Program-made: the position numbers and the translations under genes
From: Luscinia megarhynchos
Lineage: Eukaryota; Chordata; Aves; Passeriformes; Turdidae
Direction: 5' to 3'
Assembly (NCBI GenBank): GCA_034336665.1
Contig: CM067592.1
Span: 53,124,473-53,188,472 of the forward strand
Length of the DNA stretch: 64,000 nucleotides
The notes under the pieces: generated by a model
Databases searched by the model: none
The model's input: only the letters and a program-made list of their open reading frames with translations
What the model was told of the DNA's origin: nothing
Part shown: piece after piece, positions 11,871-25,600 of the stretch
Numbering within the stretch: position 1 is the stretch's first letter
How the letters are laid out: each line of letters begins with the position of its first letter

Positions 11871-13324
11871 AAACTAAGGAACGAGATATGGATGCTTCAG
11901 AGGAAAATAAAGACCAAAGAAAATTGTGAAGAATGTGTTAGCTCATCTGAAGGCCTGATTAGACGCAGATTACTGGTAAATGATTTCCAGCTTGAACTGA
12001 GCAGGATGGATTCATCCTCTGGTCCATTATACTCGGAATGAAGTGGGAAATCATGCATTCAAAGCAAGAAGCTCTGCCCCATTCAGGGCTGGCAGTGGGT
12101 GCCAGGGTGGGAGATCTTCATGCCTTCTCACCCTCATCAACAAAACGAGTGAGTACTCTGAAAAATCCATTGTGTTTTTTTTTCCTGATACTAGAGGAAA
12201 TAAGAGGCAATGAGAGTAAACCTATATATCTGCAATGGATTTTTAAAAATACTAGATTAATAAAGGAATAAGTATATGTTTCATTTGATCTATAAATTAA
12301 ATATGTTTGATTGTCATTTTTTGTCTCCTCAGAAAATAGCATTTTATCATAGCAAGATTGCTATATTACAAAATCAAACAAAGAAAGCTAAGAGTAAGCA
12401 GCTTTAGGAAGCATAAAATAAATAAACAGCAGTAGACTGCCCTAGGCACATGCTTTTACTAATTTTGGTTTGTTGTTGTTCATGTCAGTTAGGTTCAATA
12501 AACCAGCTTTCTGGTAATGATTTGCTTTCTTGTGTCACTTCAAGAACCAGCTGACAGTTTTCTGTGTTGTCATTAGATTTTCTAGTTCCATATGGGTGTG
12601 TAAGGTCCAACTTGCCTAATTCTGTTAGATTTCCTACAGTTAGTTTCGAAAGATGCTTGGAACAAGGCCAACAGCAGAACCCCCTGCATGTAAGTGTTAC
12701 TTCTGTGTTTTGCCTCACAAAATGTTCAAAGGGAAGTTGAAAATGTTGCCTGCTTCGCCAGTTTGCAAAAATATGCTAATTAGAGCTGGCTAAAGTGTGA
12801 CAAAAATATCAGACAGTAAAAAAAAAAAAAATTAAAAAAGACACACAGAGGGGAAAAAAAGAAAGAAGAGTGAGAGAGAGAAAAAAAACTACATTCCAAT
12901 GTTTTTTTTTTTCTTTGGAGATCAAGAAATACCTTTAGAGTATTAGGTATTTAGAAAGGAAGGCTCTTCCTGGTCCTTTAAAAGTGGACTTCCTTGGAAG
13001 ATACTGTAGAAAGCTCATTTCATTCTTCTATGAATTTCCCTCTGTTCCTGTCACTTTTTTCTCCTTGTATCAGTCATTTAAAGACCAAGAGGAGTTTTCA
13101 GATGTCCGAGTGCAGCCATTAAAATCTAGTTGACTGTAAGAGTGAGTAGCTGGACAGCAAGGACCTGTATAGGTGTTTTGAATATGTTCATGTCTCTCAT
13201 CCAAAAACAATGCTCTTATCTGTACTTTGTCTGGACACCAATTTTCACCAGAATAGATTTATATTCCTTTCTTCAAATCTGGAATAGTATTTGCATTTAC
13301 CTGCAAAAGAAAATGTGAAGAAAG
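11871..13324. other. unique non-coding sequence with A-rich runs
   Basis: No gene or interspersed repeat identified. A-rich and purine-rich low complexity occurs at about 12818-12890 (A-runs, GAGAGAGA). This is an early sign of the purine bias that becomes extreme after 13325. Confidence 0.5.
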
Positions 13325-13754
13325 AAGGAGAAGGAGAAAAGGAGAAGGAGAAGGAGAAGGAGAAGGAGAAGGAGAAGGAGAAGGAGAAGGAGAAGGAAAA
13401 GGAAAAGGAAAAGGAAAAGGAAAAGGAGAAGGAAAAGGAAAAGGAAAAGGAAAAGGAAAAGGAAAAGGAAAAGGAAAAGGAAAAGGAAAAGGAAAAGGAA
13501 AAGGAAAAGGAAAAGGAAAAGGAAAAGGAAGAGGAAGAGGAAAAGGAAAAGGAAAAGGAAAAGGAAAAGGAAAAGGAAAAGGAAAAGGAAAAGGAAAAGG
13601 AAAAGGAAAAGGAAAAGGAAAAGGAAAAGGAAGAGGAAGAGGAAAAGGAAAAGGAAAAGGAAAAGGAAAAGGAAAAGGAAAAGGAAAAGGAAAAGGAAAA
13701 GGAAAAGGAAAAGGAAAAGGAAAAGGAAAAGGAAAAGGAAAAGGAAAAGGAAAG
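13325..13754 (+). repeat. homopurine (GGAGAA)n/(GGAAAA)n hexamer array
   Basis: About 430 bp containing only A and G on the plus strand, built from roughly 70 hexamers. The left block (about 13325-13396) is mainly GGAGAA, then GGAAAA dominates. One GGAGAA lies near 13426, and two identical interruptions, GAGGAAGAGG, begin at 13531 and 13633, exactly 102 bp (17 hexamers) apart. The long Lys-Glu frame on this strand and the Leu-Phe frame on the other are consequences of the hexamer, not genes. The homopurine mirror symmetry permits triplex (H-DNA) formation in principle. Confidence 0.98.
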
Positions 13755-14374
13755 CCTGTGAAGGCATCAATTGTTCAAGGAAATAAGCAGGGAATGCTTA
13801 TTGGCTGTCTTGCAATACAGGGACTGGGGTGCACAAAGACTTTATGTAGCAACATGTTTAACATGAACTTTTCACACAATGCATGGTTAGAGGGGGAAAT
13901 TTTCTGGCACAGAATGTTGTGGGGTTGGAAAATAAAAAGGGAATCTGCTCAGACAAGGCAATAATGAGTAGGTTTATTAATGGCAGCTGCATGCAACACT
14001 TCTGCTGAGGCAGTCATTCACCTGCTGTTGGGTGGATGCTTTCTCAAGTGAGCTAAAATTATCTATCTTAGGTGACATTAGAGCCACAGTAAATTTTAGA
14101 GATCTTCTCAGGATCAATGGGGAGGTGCAACTGAATGAAAGATAATATCGTGTATTGTAATAGAAAGAAACTGTCCATTATACCACAACCCATGAATTGT
14201 CAATTGAGGAAAAATGTGCATGCCAGCATGCATGGCATTAAATTAAAGAAAATCTGAAACGATGAGGAGAAACAGCAGCAGAAAGCAAGGTGCAGTCTTA
14301 TGCACAGAATATTTTAGGTACTGCGAACTGTTCTGGCCCGTCGTCTCAGAGAATATCATACTAGCTAACAAGAG
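13755..14374. other. unique non-coding sequence
   Basis: Sequence after the purine array with no recognised gene or repeat. The frame at 13758-13964 opens in the sequence next to the array and has no family signature. Confidence 0.5.
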
Positions 14375-14560
14375 AAACATGAAAAAGTCCAGAAAATGGC
14401 AATGAAAATGGTTATGACATAGAAAATTCTCACTGAATGGTTATTTGCAAATTGTTTAGCTCAAGAATAAAAGGCACAAAAGTGGGCATAGTAGACCTAT
14501 GTGTCACGGAATTAATGGAAAAGGCTGTCTTGCAACTCCAGTTCATCAAAAAATGGATCA
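14375..14560 (+). mobile_element. possible very old CR1-like LINE remnant
   Basis: The order of words resembles the CR1 3' region: 'AAAGTCCAGAAAATGGCAAT', then 'TTGTTTAGCTCAAGAATAAA', then 'AAAGTGGGCATAGTAGACCT'. The CR1 family has 'GTCCAGAGAAGGGCAA..', 'TTGTTTAGCCTGGAGAA..' and '..GGGACATGATAGAGGTCTA' in the same order. Identity is low and no tail is visible, so this is a suggestion. A profile search would decide. Confidence 0.35.
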
Positions 14561-17379
14561 GAATACACAGAAGATGATTAGTTCTAGGCTCAGAAGAGCT
14601 ATATTTTCTGCCAGTATTGCTTAGCCCACCTGATTGGGAACAACTCTATATTCAGTTAAGGGAAAAAAAGGATAAAAATTACTTGCTGAGTAAATCAGGA
14701 GAGTATTATCAGATTAACATATGTTTTATTTTTTCTCATGTGTCCTTTTTCCAGTCCTGTAGTGATGTCAGCAGAAATAGCCACTTTAAACATCTGAACC
14801 TATAGCACTCAAAGGAACAACCTTTTTAGGATGCTCCTCCCTAGTTGATTACTTTATAAGGAATTGGATTGTCAAGGACAACAGAGGCCAACTTCATTGG
14901 TCTGAGGCTCTTTTTCCCAAAAGTAGGGACTGTGATGCTTAGAAAGACTGAAGAGGGTTATAAAGAGAAATAGTTATAAAAATTGGGTTGCATGGCTAGC
15001 AAAGTTAGTATTTTACTGGTTTAGAGGCTTCAGTTTTGTCGCCTTCTCTTTTCAAGGCTTGCAGAACCAAGTCAAATCTTTAACCTACAATTCTGCCATC
15101 CACTATGACAAAGTTGTTTCATTATTCAACCTTAACTGTTTTCTTCTAGAAAATTTTCTACTTCTGCCTTTTCCAAACTTTTATTGTAAAGAAACCTTTT
15201 GAAAGGTTCAAAATAATAAACTTAGAAATAGATAGCTGAATTTCCTCCTGAAAAATGCAACTGATTACCTGCTTTGAACTTGGAAATAGCCTATCACTTG
15301 ATAACATTTCACTTTGGCTGCTTCTTTTTGGTATCTTATTTTACATAATCTAACCTTAAAAAATTTAGCTTTTGGAGTTTCTGAGTTTTGTGTGTGTGAA
15401 AACATTACATGTTTTAATAAAGAAAAAGTTTTTTCAACTTGTTTTTTTTTCCCCTTAGCATAACTTAGAAACGACAAAACTTTGGCATGTGAAACTCAGG
15501 ATGTAATTAGCCCCCCGTGAATAGTACATATTTTTGCTAGGTTGTATTAGAGTTGATTGTAAAATAATGAAGTTATGAACAATGTAAAGCATGCCCCAGA
15601 GCAAAAGCAGTAGAAAATTCCATCAATGTTTAAATGGAGCTGTTAACCAGAGATGCACGTGTGCATAAAGCTTAATCTCTGTGCAACACAATAGTAAAGC
15701 TACAACAAAGGTGGCTATTCTACAGATATTCGAGTGTTATTTTGGATTACCTCAGCAGGCTTTTTCCTTGTCTTGCACCTCAACGAGTTATTGATCAAAA
15801 CCAAGGAGATTTTTGACATTGTCTGCCACACACAATGAGCTGCTCTGGAATGAGCAGTGAGCAAAGACTGGTGAGGCCAGACACATGAGCCTGGCCCAGA
15901 CTTTGAGCTATGGTCTTCTCCTTGTGGTTTGGTGGAGCTAAACCTAAATATACATGATCATGAAAAAAAATTGCTGGTTTTGTGTAAATAAAGCAAAAAT
16001 ATTCATTTTTGGCTGACACAGAACTACATTGCTGAAAGCTTAGTCTTATGTTCTATAGGTTTGATCTCATTTCCTTGGAAATCAAGGACTGAATTGAGGC
16101 CCAAATCGATATGCTGAAAATAGCTACAAGACTGTAAATATTTCATGAGGTGAATAAACTGTGATTTCCTTCTAATAATTTATCTTGATATGAATAAAAA
16201 ATCATTGGGAAAAAAATAAGCTCATTTTGAAAAACGAGTGGGTCTATTTCCTGGCACAAAACTTCTCTTGCCTACACACGTACAGCTGAGCTACTTCATA
16301 CTGCAAGCTATTCAAGATTTTATAAGCTAATCAAGTTTGGGTCTGTTTTTTAACAAGATGGACAATTTCCAAAGAAAACCCAGGTGCTGCAGGACATGAT
16401 GTTGATGAAACAGTAGGTGGCAAGTTTCTCTGCACTGCACCATAGGCCCTCACCAGCCTTAACCCAAACATATGCTTCAGCTCAAGCAGCAAGTATTCCC
16501 CCTGAAATGAATGGGGTTATTCACAAGCTAAAATTTAAATAGGTGCATAGGTGATTTTCAGGTTGGGGTCTGAATCCTTGGAAAGGTATCTGCTGTGGGA
16601 GATGTGCATTAGGAAAGGCTGGGAAAGAGGATCCTAACCATGCACAGTAATCACTTGTGTTTATGTCACTTGTTTTGTAAAGAGAAGATGAGTAGTACTA
16701 CTTGAGTAACCCCTTTGTTACCTAGAATTATTGTGCTAATAACCTATCATAACACTGGTGTAGGCTGCTCATACTAACAAAGAGCAACATAAGTGTTAAG
16801 CCTATGAGATTGTCATGGAAAAAAGTATTTCCATTAATATATTTGAAGTTAAGTTCAAGTGGACATTTCCTCTCTGCATTTTTTTTTTTTTTGCTTCTCT
16901 TTGAACATTGCACTATGGCTTGCCCAGACTTTGAAAATTCTTCGTGTATTTTTGCAGGGAAGAACAGGTATAAGATCTACTTTTTTTTTAAGTTTGTGGT
17001 AAAGTTCTAGGCATGAATAAAAAATGAACACAGCATTCTTTTTCATGGTAATACAAAACTTGCTGAGGCCAATAGTGTCTGTGGAGTGAACAGTAAATCA
17101 GTATTAAAATTTACAGAATTAATTATAAAATTTATGTTGTAAAATTCATAGAATAACATTACAAGCTGCTATATGATTGTAGGGGCTATGCATTTGTTAT
17201 ACCTGATGTTAACGTAATCAATAATGTAAACATCTACTGCCTTACTAAGAGAATAAATTGGAGCAAATATTTTTATTTATTTTTCCAAATAAATATTTTT
17301 CCACTATCCTGGAAGAGCATAATTTTTAAAAATTATTTTCTGCCCTTGTTCTCTGTGTTTTTGATTATAATGCATTTTC
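14561..17379. other. unique non-coding sequence
   Basis: AT-rich, with no recognisable gene, RNA or mobile element. Homopolymer T- and A-runs of about 9-12 bases occur at 15440, 16880 and 16981. Nothing more can be supported. Confidence 0.55.
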
Positions 17380-17960
17380 ACTTGGCAAGAAACACGGCTT
17401 GGAACTGTATTTTATGCATATAATTTTGGGTTAGAAGAAGAAAACCCAGGAGTGTACTTTTCAAGGCATCTATTTTTATTGTTAATTGAGATGTGTGCAA
17501 TTGAAATTCATCTAGAGTATGAAAAGATTTATTTGAAAAGATTAAGCTTTAATTAAAAAGGATGCTAGAAAACTCACCATGCGGAGTATTTGCAAAATAA
17601 AGCAAACTACTATTTAACATGGTGGCAAAACAGCCCGTGACAATAAGAAATGTTAATTTATTGGCCAAACCAGAGTTTGTATGCTGGAGTCACAGCACAC
17701 AGAGAACAGAGACAACACAAAAACACCTTGCATTTTGACTTTGGCTTTAATAAGGTTTCCTGATTATGTAGCACAAGCAATGATAAGCCTGATTAAGTGA
17801 CTTTATTTCACTGAGATCTTTAAAAGGCTGAGTAGGCAATTTTGTAGCTTAACCTGCTCAGTCATCTTTGTGTTACCATGGCAGTAAAATACACACTTGA
17901 TTGACATTTGACATTCTTTCAATTTGTGATTTGCAATCAAGACAGCTCTGTGGCTATGAG
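17380..17960. promoter_or_regulatory. candidate conserved non-coding (enhancer-like) segment
   Basis: A 580-bp repeat-free, stop-rich stretch. It has many homeodomain-type and related cores: TTAATTGAG (17484 area), TTTAATTAAA (17550 area), a CAATGATAAGCCTGATTAAG cluster (17778-17797) and CTTGATTGACA (17896 area). It lacks low complexity. It looks like developmental regulatory DNA, but motif density in AT-rich DNA is weak evidence. Functional status is unproven. Confidence 0.25.
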
Positions 17961-20900
17961 TATGCTTCATTTTAAGTTCCCTTGAAAATAACAGAAATGT
18001 AAGTACTATCTTCCCAGCACCTCTATATCATAGTATACTGTATATGTTGGTTACATTTGCTTTTGAAAACGTTTGCTTTTGTATACAGCTTGGAGTCACT
18101 TGAATAACTCCCTGTGAACATCAGTTTAATGGTTGGTGTCAGCCTGAAATGGGAGTAGAATATTTGGAATTAATTGAAAAGGAGCTGGCAAGTAGATTGG
18201 AATCACCATGTTGATCATTGTCTAAATCCAATTTCTTGAACACTGCACTTGAGTTCTAGTTGCTTTTCTTGTATAAGATACACAAACTCAACCAAGAAGG
18301 GCCATATGCATGATCAGTTGTGTGAGGCATTTTCATGTGCAAGTGAAATAGAGACTTACAGTATCATGAAAAGCAATGAAATTACTCATGGATTCTCAAA
18401 AATAAAAGGGCACTGCAAGTTTAAAACAAATAAAAGAAAGTACTCTTCCATAGGATACATAAAAAATGAGGACTATGGAAATAATCCCATACAAGACTGA
18501 ATGTATAAATGGGTTCAAAAAGAAAGTAAGATACAGATTTGATGCTATTAAATGTAGCTGTCCATATGCATTACCTAATGCAGAAAGTCAGTAAATTGTT
18601 GTGGGGAAGAAACTGGAAGAAGATAAGGAGGGCCAGTCATTTCCTGTATGAACTATTCCTTTTCCTAAAGTGTTCACTACAGGTATTTTTCAGACTTTGA
18701 ATATATTGACTACATATTTGATGCACCTTTAATCAAACACTTAGTAAACTTTAGTAATTCTTAGATATCTCATTTTCTAACAAAACCCTATACATTTGAT
18801 AGGTTAGTCACATCAAAATCTGCCCTAGACAATAAGATTAGTTCAGCTTTTAAGGACACCTAGTTTAGACTAGAATAGCTCCTGCATCAGCATACCATAT
18901 TAAATGTGATGAGCTGAAAATTTGCAGCATCCAAAATCTGACTCACTAAGTTCAAATAAGTTTTGCAAGGACAAAATTTTCAGTTTCCCATTTCCAGTTG
19001 CTTCTTCTGCCAGGATAATGCTTAAATTTCCTTTGAGACTCATCTAATGTTTTTATGGGGAGCATGATCAGAAAATATCAGCTAGAGTTTTTGACTCTGG
19101 CTAGTTGTTTGGAGTATTTTGAGTTTCCAGTCAGGAATGGTAGTCTAATCAATCTACTCTTTTTTCCAGACAGAAGAATGGTCCCCTAGGTGAAAAGTTG
19201 ATATGGTCAGAGGTCTGGTAAACTGATTTTCCAGTAAACCAGCAAGGATCTCTGACTTCCAAGGTACTTAAACTGAACTCAAGATCTGGAAAATTCTGGG
19301 AAACTCAATTCTGTGAAAATAGCATCACAGAAATGCTTTGATATCCACTGTCCCATTCAAATACAAATGTCATGGTCATATACCATAATGAACTGAAATA
19401 GAATGGGTTTCCTCACTTCAAATTTTATGGTTTCAGCTTGCCTTCAAGTAGGACTTATATCTCCTCTTGGATCAGCCACTTAACAACAATGCTTAAACAT
19501 CTAATTAGCTTCATTTGGTTACATTAGTTAAATGTGTTACTGAGCATCAATACCTTAATTCTCACAAGATACTTATTAGGCAGGTAAACAAACATTGCTT
19601 TCCCTCTGCTGCAGATGAAAGAAATGAATGTTTGAGTAATGTGAGCAAGGCCATGCCTTGAAAAAAAAGGATTATTTAAATATGAAGATTCCTAAGGTCT
19701 TTGAAGACTTTTTCTGGAAAAGTGTGATACAACTGAACAACATTATCACACAGCAATCTTTGAAAACTAAAGTCCAGAAAAATCAATGTTACGCTTTTAA
19801 ATACAATTTGGAATGTGTTCATAAAGAAGAGCCTTTTTTGTTACTATGAGGTGCTCCTGTTTAGCATAGTACAAAATGATAGGTCTCTTATTGCCACAGC
19901 AGCACTACCCTGCAGTGCTTCAGCTGCATCAGCATTTTCCTTAACTTTGCAGTCCATCCCAAGGTAAAGTTTTACATACTGTAATGTCAGTGAAAAAAAA
20001 TGTCAGCATTTTGTAATGCTGTCAATTGATATCCGATAGAATTAGAATAAGGAGGCCAGGGACTCATGGCTGCTGTCACTCTGACGTTGTCATACTCTGG
20101 AGCCAAGGAGGAGGAAGGAGGCAACAATCCTTTTAGAACAGCTAAACCACATAATTCATTGCCACCAAAGGCCTGGCAGTCATTTCCAAGCATTTAAAAA
20201 GTAAATTTGGCAGTGAATTACTTAGGCAGATTTTCAGTCCTGCAGATGTCCTATTGCTAGAAATAATAGCCTTAAAGTGATTTCTGAACTCACTGCACTG
20301 GTGGGCATAGCCCCCTTCACCTCCCACAGGTGCTTTGGTAAGGCAGATATATTGACATTCAGAGAAGTTGAGTACAGAGCTGACTGCCCACATCTACTTT
20401 GTGATTACTCAAAAATAGTTTTTGCTATCATAAAAGGCTGCACTTTTCCCAAAGAATCTTGAGACAGGAAGACTGCATAGAAGCTGGAAGGGAGGTTTAG
20501 GAGGCATGAAAATGGGGATGGTATCTGGGTCTTCCAAACAAGGAAGGTTACTAGTTTGCAATAACCAAGAAATGCTGCAAATATTACCTGAATTTCCTTT
20601 TTGATTTGTATTTTTTTTTTGTCTTTTCCTGGCAATCTCCATTCTTCTGCTACTTTTTCATATTGTTCTTACTAATTAAGCCTCAGCTAATAAGGACAGT
20701 GAAAAATCAACTCAAATGACAAGGCCAACATGCCAGAAAAAATGGATTTGCTGAGCTCCACTGCCATTCCAAATCAGGATATAGGAAGCAGCATGGAACA
20801 TCTGCCACTCCCTCTCTGAGACCGTTCCCAAGATTTTGATATACCCAGTGATAACAGTCCAACAAACTTCCACACTGCCGTCAGATAATAAAGATTAGTG

Positions 20901-22394
20901 CAGACAAATGCTGCACTTGTATGCAAGCAGTTTTGTATTGGGTGCTGTTTAACACATAGCAGGAAAGGTGAAATGTCTTCCTCCCCAGGACTCGGATGTG
21001 GAAGCTGTTACAGACATCGTGAGCAGTGCCTAATCACACACCACCCTTACTCATCCTTCACCCTTGGCAATAACAGCAGAGTTATTTGCATCTGCTCAGA
21101 AAGGTGCTCAACATTTCATCCAGAGTTAGGTTGAGTGATATCCACAGCTTCTAGCCAGCTGCAGATGGTTAAAATGCTTTCATATAGTAGATATTCAACT
21201 TGTTGACCTCTGTTTTATAATGGTGCTCAGTATTAGTGAGAGTCTGTGCTCCCAGAACCAATAACCAGCAGGCTGATGGAGTTTATGGGCTGAAGAACAT
21301 AAGCAAGCCCTTCACAGCAGGGACAGACCAAAGTTCTAGCCAGAGCCTTGATACAGAGTTAATTTAAAAAACCAGGCAAACTGACTATTGCAAAACACAA
21401 TTCATGTTCATATGAAGAAGGAAAATTTGTTGGAAGTCTGACCCTGACCTGCAATCTCACAATAAAACATGTTTTCAAGCTTTGACTTTTCTGTCAAAGG
21501 TTATACCAAATGGCAGATTCAGAACTTCATAGTGACTGCTTAATCCTGATTTTCCAGTCTCTGCAGTTCCAAATTCTTCCCACAGATAATCAAAGACCCA
21601 AAGAGCTGATCCTGTCATCTCTACTTACCACAAATATATTAATCTAATCAAGGGAAAGTAAAGCACGTCATTTCACTGAGTCAATTTTAAAGTCCTCCTG
21701 ACAGAGTGAATATAAAATAGATTTAAAGGTCTAGGTTCTGCCCAGCTGAGATCAGAGTATCCACTGGAAGTTCCACTCTCTTCAATCAATGATGAAAGGC
21801 TGGAAGAGACACGGACTTTCAACTTAATATCATTTTTTAAATGCATGAAGTGTCAAATACTAGAAATTGATGCATAACTTTACATATCCTCTCATTTGGT
21901 ATTGTGAAATAATTATGAACAAGGGCTATTGAAGATGGCAAAGAACATCTTTAGGGAAAACACTAAACAGATTGTTATCAGAAAGAGAGTCTGCTTTCTG
22001 TTTCTTTGAGAACTATCCCCAAACAATATTCTCACTGATGTGAAAAAACCACAAGTACATTTCATGGTCACACGACTTTGTGAAAAAGTTTTATTTCTCA
22101 CCTCACAGGTGATTGGAGTTCCTTTTGATTGTCTTTTTATTTTTTTTCTCATGTATCTATTTAGAGGAGAATTTCCTGAAGAAAAACCCCAATTTTTCTG
22201 GGCCAGCATGAAAAATTAAAAACTGTTTGAGATGGAGTTACCTGATCAGAAGTTACAAAAAAGAACATCAATAAATCAGTGGAAGCACGACATCACTAAA
22301 AGTGTCAGTCATTGGTGAAAGACAGATGGTCAGACTTGTTAGTCCAGAATTGTGTGCAATCATCCTTTTGTGTGAGTTGGAAAGCAGTGGACTA
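17961..22394. other. unique non-coding sequence
   Basis: No gene or repeat recognised over about 4.4 kb. Frames are short and on both strands. One 98-codon minus-strand frame at 21913-22209 has no family signature. The composition is uniformly AT-rich. Confidence 0.55.
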
Positions 22395-22680
22395 CAGGAA
22401 AACAGAATCGTGGGATGGCTGGTTTGGGATCTTTAAAATCCGTCTTGTCCAGCCCCTCTGCCTCGGGCAGGGACACCTTTCACTAGGTCAGGTTGCTGAA
22501 AGCATCATTTGACCTGGCTGTGAACACTTCCAGTGTAGGAGCAGCAGCTTCTCTGGGCAACTTCCAGTGTCTCACCACCCCACCGTGAACACATCTAGTA
22601 GGATGTCCTAAGGAGACCCAGAGTAAAATGGTCTGTATGCTGCCTCTTCTTGCAGCTGTAGTACCCTTCCAAGACACATT
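22395..22680 (-). mobile_element. CR1 LINE 3' fragment, minus strand
   Basis: On the plus strand it reads as the complement of a CR1 tail: 'CAGAATCGTGGGATGGCTGG', 'CTTGTCCAGCCCCTCTGCCT', 'GGGCAGGGACACCTTTCACT', 'AGGTCAGGTTGCTGAAAGCA', 'GACCTGGCTGTGAACACTTC' and 'CAGCTTCTCTGGGCAACTTC'. These match, in order, the family's reverse complement with the octamer tail at the left. Only the non-coding terminal approximately 280 bp is present. The last 80 bp are poorly conserved, so the right end is approximate. Confidence 0.93.
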
Positions 22681-25600
22681 TCCTTAAATTCAAGAAATGT
22701 AGTATGATATATATAGTCAGATTTGGGATGGCAAACATAAGAGTACCAATATGTACCTATATATAAAAGTACTTAAGACATAACCCTGTATTACAGAAAA
22801 TTTTCTGCCAGGTGATGTTGCAATCTGAATATTCGACAAGGAGAATAGATCTTCATTGTCAAGTTCAGCTAACAATTACCAGACTGAGTTACTGCTTATG
22901 ATATCAACAATCTATATCTATGCTCTTGTATATAAGTACAGAGGAAGGAGTGTTCAGTCTAGGCTGGTTTTGTTGATCTCAAGGTCAATGCCAGATTTGC
23001 CAATAGTTTCAAAATTTACAATACACGCTCCTTCAAACAATAATGATGTCTAAAATTTTGTTTCTAACATTAGACTAGAAATTCTGGGAGTTTTCTCAGT
23101 GGAAATTTAATTAGCTTTAGAAGAAGATTCTCTTTAAAAATGTTATTAATTATAGAGAGTTGTGTTGAAGGAAACTACTTTAAACAGAAAAAAACCTACC
23201 ATTTTCTGGATTTTAGTATATTAAGAAATTCATAGCAAGAGTTACAGTTCTGTAAGATTTTTTCCTGAGGACACTGGCTAGGTAACATGAATACCAAGTT
23301 ATATGGCTTTCCCTCTGATGATATAGATAGAAATTTGTTAATCTAGGCTTTGTGCAATTTAAATTCATCTCTTGTGTCAGGTAATATTCAGACTGATTAA
23401 TTTTCTAGTTAACAAATTGTATTCTGGTGAACTGTAAACTGCTGAGAAAAAAATAATTGCCAATCTTTGGATAAATAATTTTATTAGAGGTAGAAAAAAA
23501 CACAATAGATCCATGAGCAAAGGAAATAAAACCAATAAGCCCTGAAAACAGCAAAGGAAACATTAATTCAGTCAGTGCCCTTTCAGTTCGCCTTAGGAAT
23601 CATGAGTAGCAATTTGAAATCCTGTTTTTCTCCTGGGAAGAAGTGATGCTCTAAACTATACTGATCAAATAAAAAGGGAAGCCGCAGGCTAAAACAGAGG
23701 GAAAGAAGTTACAACAAAGAAAAACAGCTAGTTGTATGAAATGACACATTTATACACCAGCAAAGCAAAATTAGAATCCTCTCCATTTACTTTATATCCG
23801 CTGCAGAAGAAAAATAGCTGTACTACAGATACCAGACAACAGAGTAACATAAAATAAAGGGTTATTTTGTATCATCCCAGAGGATATTTTGCAAAATATG
23901 TGCTTAGGACACGCAGACAAAATGGTATCATTATGCAGTTTTTGGATATCAAAAAAATGCAATAATCACAAACATATTAAAGAGATTTAAAAAGACAGTG
24001 TAAATAAAAATCTGTAAGTAAAAACCATGTAGGGAAAAAAAAAAAAGCTATGAAAGAAGAAAAAAAATCCTTTATTTGTAACAGAAAAATTACAGCTGAA
24101 AGTGTCTTAATCTCTAATAGCCTGAAACCTCTCCTTCACTCAAGTCTGACTGATGTGCAGTCTCGAGACATACAGTGTCTAAAGAAAGAAGAGAGGTATT
24201 CTTTACAAGTGACAACGCCACAGGAAACCACTGACAGCTCCAGAACTTGGGAGACAACAGCAGAGGTGCGAGAAAATGGCTAATTTACACAATGTTTCTT
24301 GAAATCCACTGTGTGCTGAAACATTCCTGTTCTGCATTCAGTCTGGCTTCCAACGCAGAGGAAACAGCTCCTCAGTAACACCCTGGGTATCTGCACTGGC
24401 TATTACGAAATAATGGCTTGTTCCAGTGCAGGTGACATTTGAGAAAAAACACCTTGTGGCACATCATGGAGGTGACACAGCAGAGCTGGGACCTCATTTC
24501 AAAATTTTTTGACAAATGCATCAGTCCCAACTTTTAGATCTGAAACTGATATCTCTGCTAATTAAGGAGCAGCATACAATGGATTAGTTCAGTGGCCTCA
24601 TAACAAAGAAGTTTTACATGGGATCAAACCCTCAGAATGATAGGAGAATCTCAGGTCAAGATCTTACATCTATTTGAAAATTTATGAAGAATATCAATTA
24701 GATGCTTTAAGCAAATCATCCAAAAGTTTAATAGAGGTCACTTTAACAACTGTTCTGATCCTTCACAACTGTGAGAATAAGTATCAAGCAGAAGGAAAAA
24801 TGAATAATCCACATCTGTGCTATGCTTGTAATCAGGCAGAGTAAAGCAAATCTGAGTTTTGCTCAAGACAAAGAGGATTTATACAGGATTAGGTGCTTTT
24901 CTAAGTTTCATAGGCCCAATATAAGCAACGGGCAATATTTCTTTTTGTTTCTCATTTACTTCCTGTATAGGGATCCACAGAGATGTCTGTAAATTGTAAG
25001 AAGTATAGCTAAAACAATTCTTTTCATTAGTTTCTGAGGCTATCTGGACTTTGGCTGGAAAACGATTGTTTAAGAAAATATAATTAAAACAAATTAAATT
25101 ATAACTGGAATAACACAGTTTCACAGTGGAGCAACAAACGCAATCTTTGGGCAAGTAAGTGATATTGGCCTTTCGATTCATCATCACTCTCTTCAGATCT
25201 ATTTGGAAAGTTATGTTGAGCATGATGTGAAATTAGACTCTGTCTTCTACAGGTTACTACCTACTTATTACCACAAATGAGAGTTGTACATTGGAAAAGT
25301 AACACTTTCTCTATTAATTTGGAGCTTTTGCTAGTGTTGTGTTTCCCTTTATTCAAGTTATGGTCATACTTATTGCACACTACCTAAAGTTTCCTGTTGC
25401 TGCAGAATCTCATATTTTGCATCAGGTGTGGCTGTAAAATCTCACTGCTTCACCTGTTCTGTAGATGGAGCCTGATATCTCAGATATCAAGGCTGAAGTA
25501 TGTGCAATCTTTTTGGGTGCCCAGTTTGGAAATACACAGTCTGTTTCCTCACCATATTAAAGGTTTTTATACCTCTTGGTAAATGCAAAAGTCTTCTTGA

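Noticed and set aside
13291..13761. 156-codon Lys-Glu frame and 157-codon Leu-Phe frame on the opposite strand
   Set aside because: Both are direct consequences of the purine hexamer array, whose unit length is a multiple of three. There is no non-repeat coding sequence on either side.
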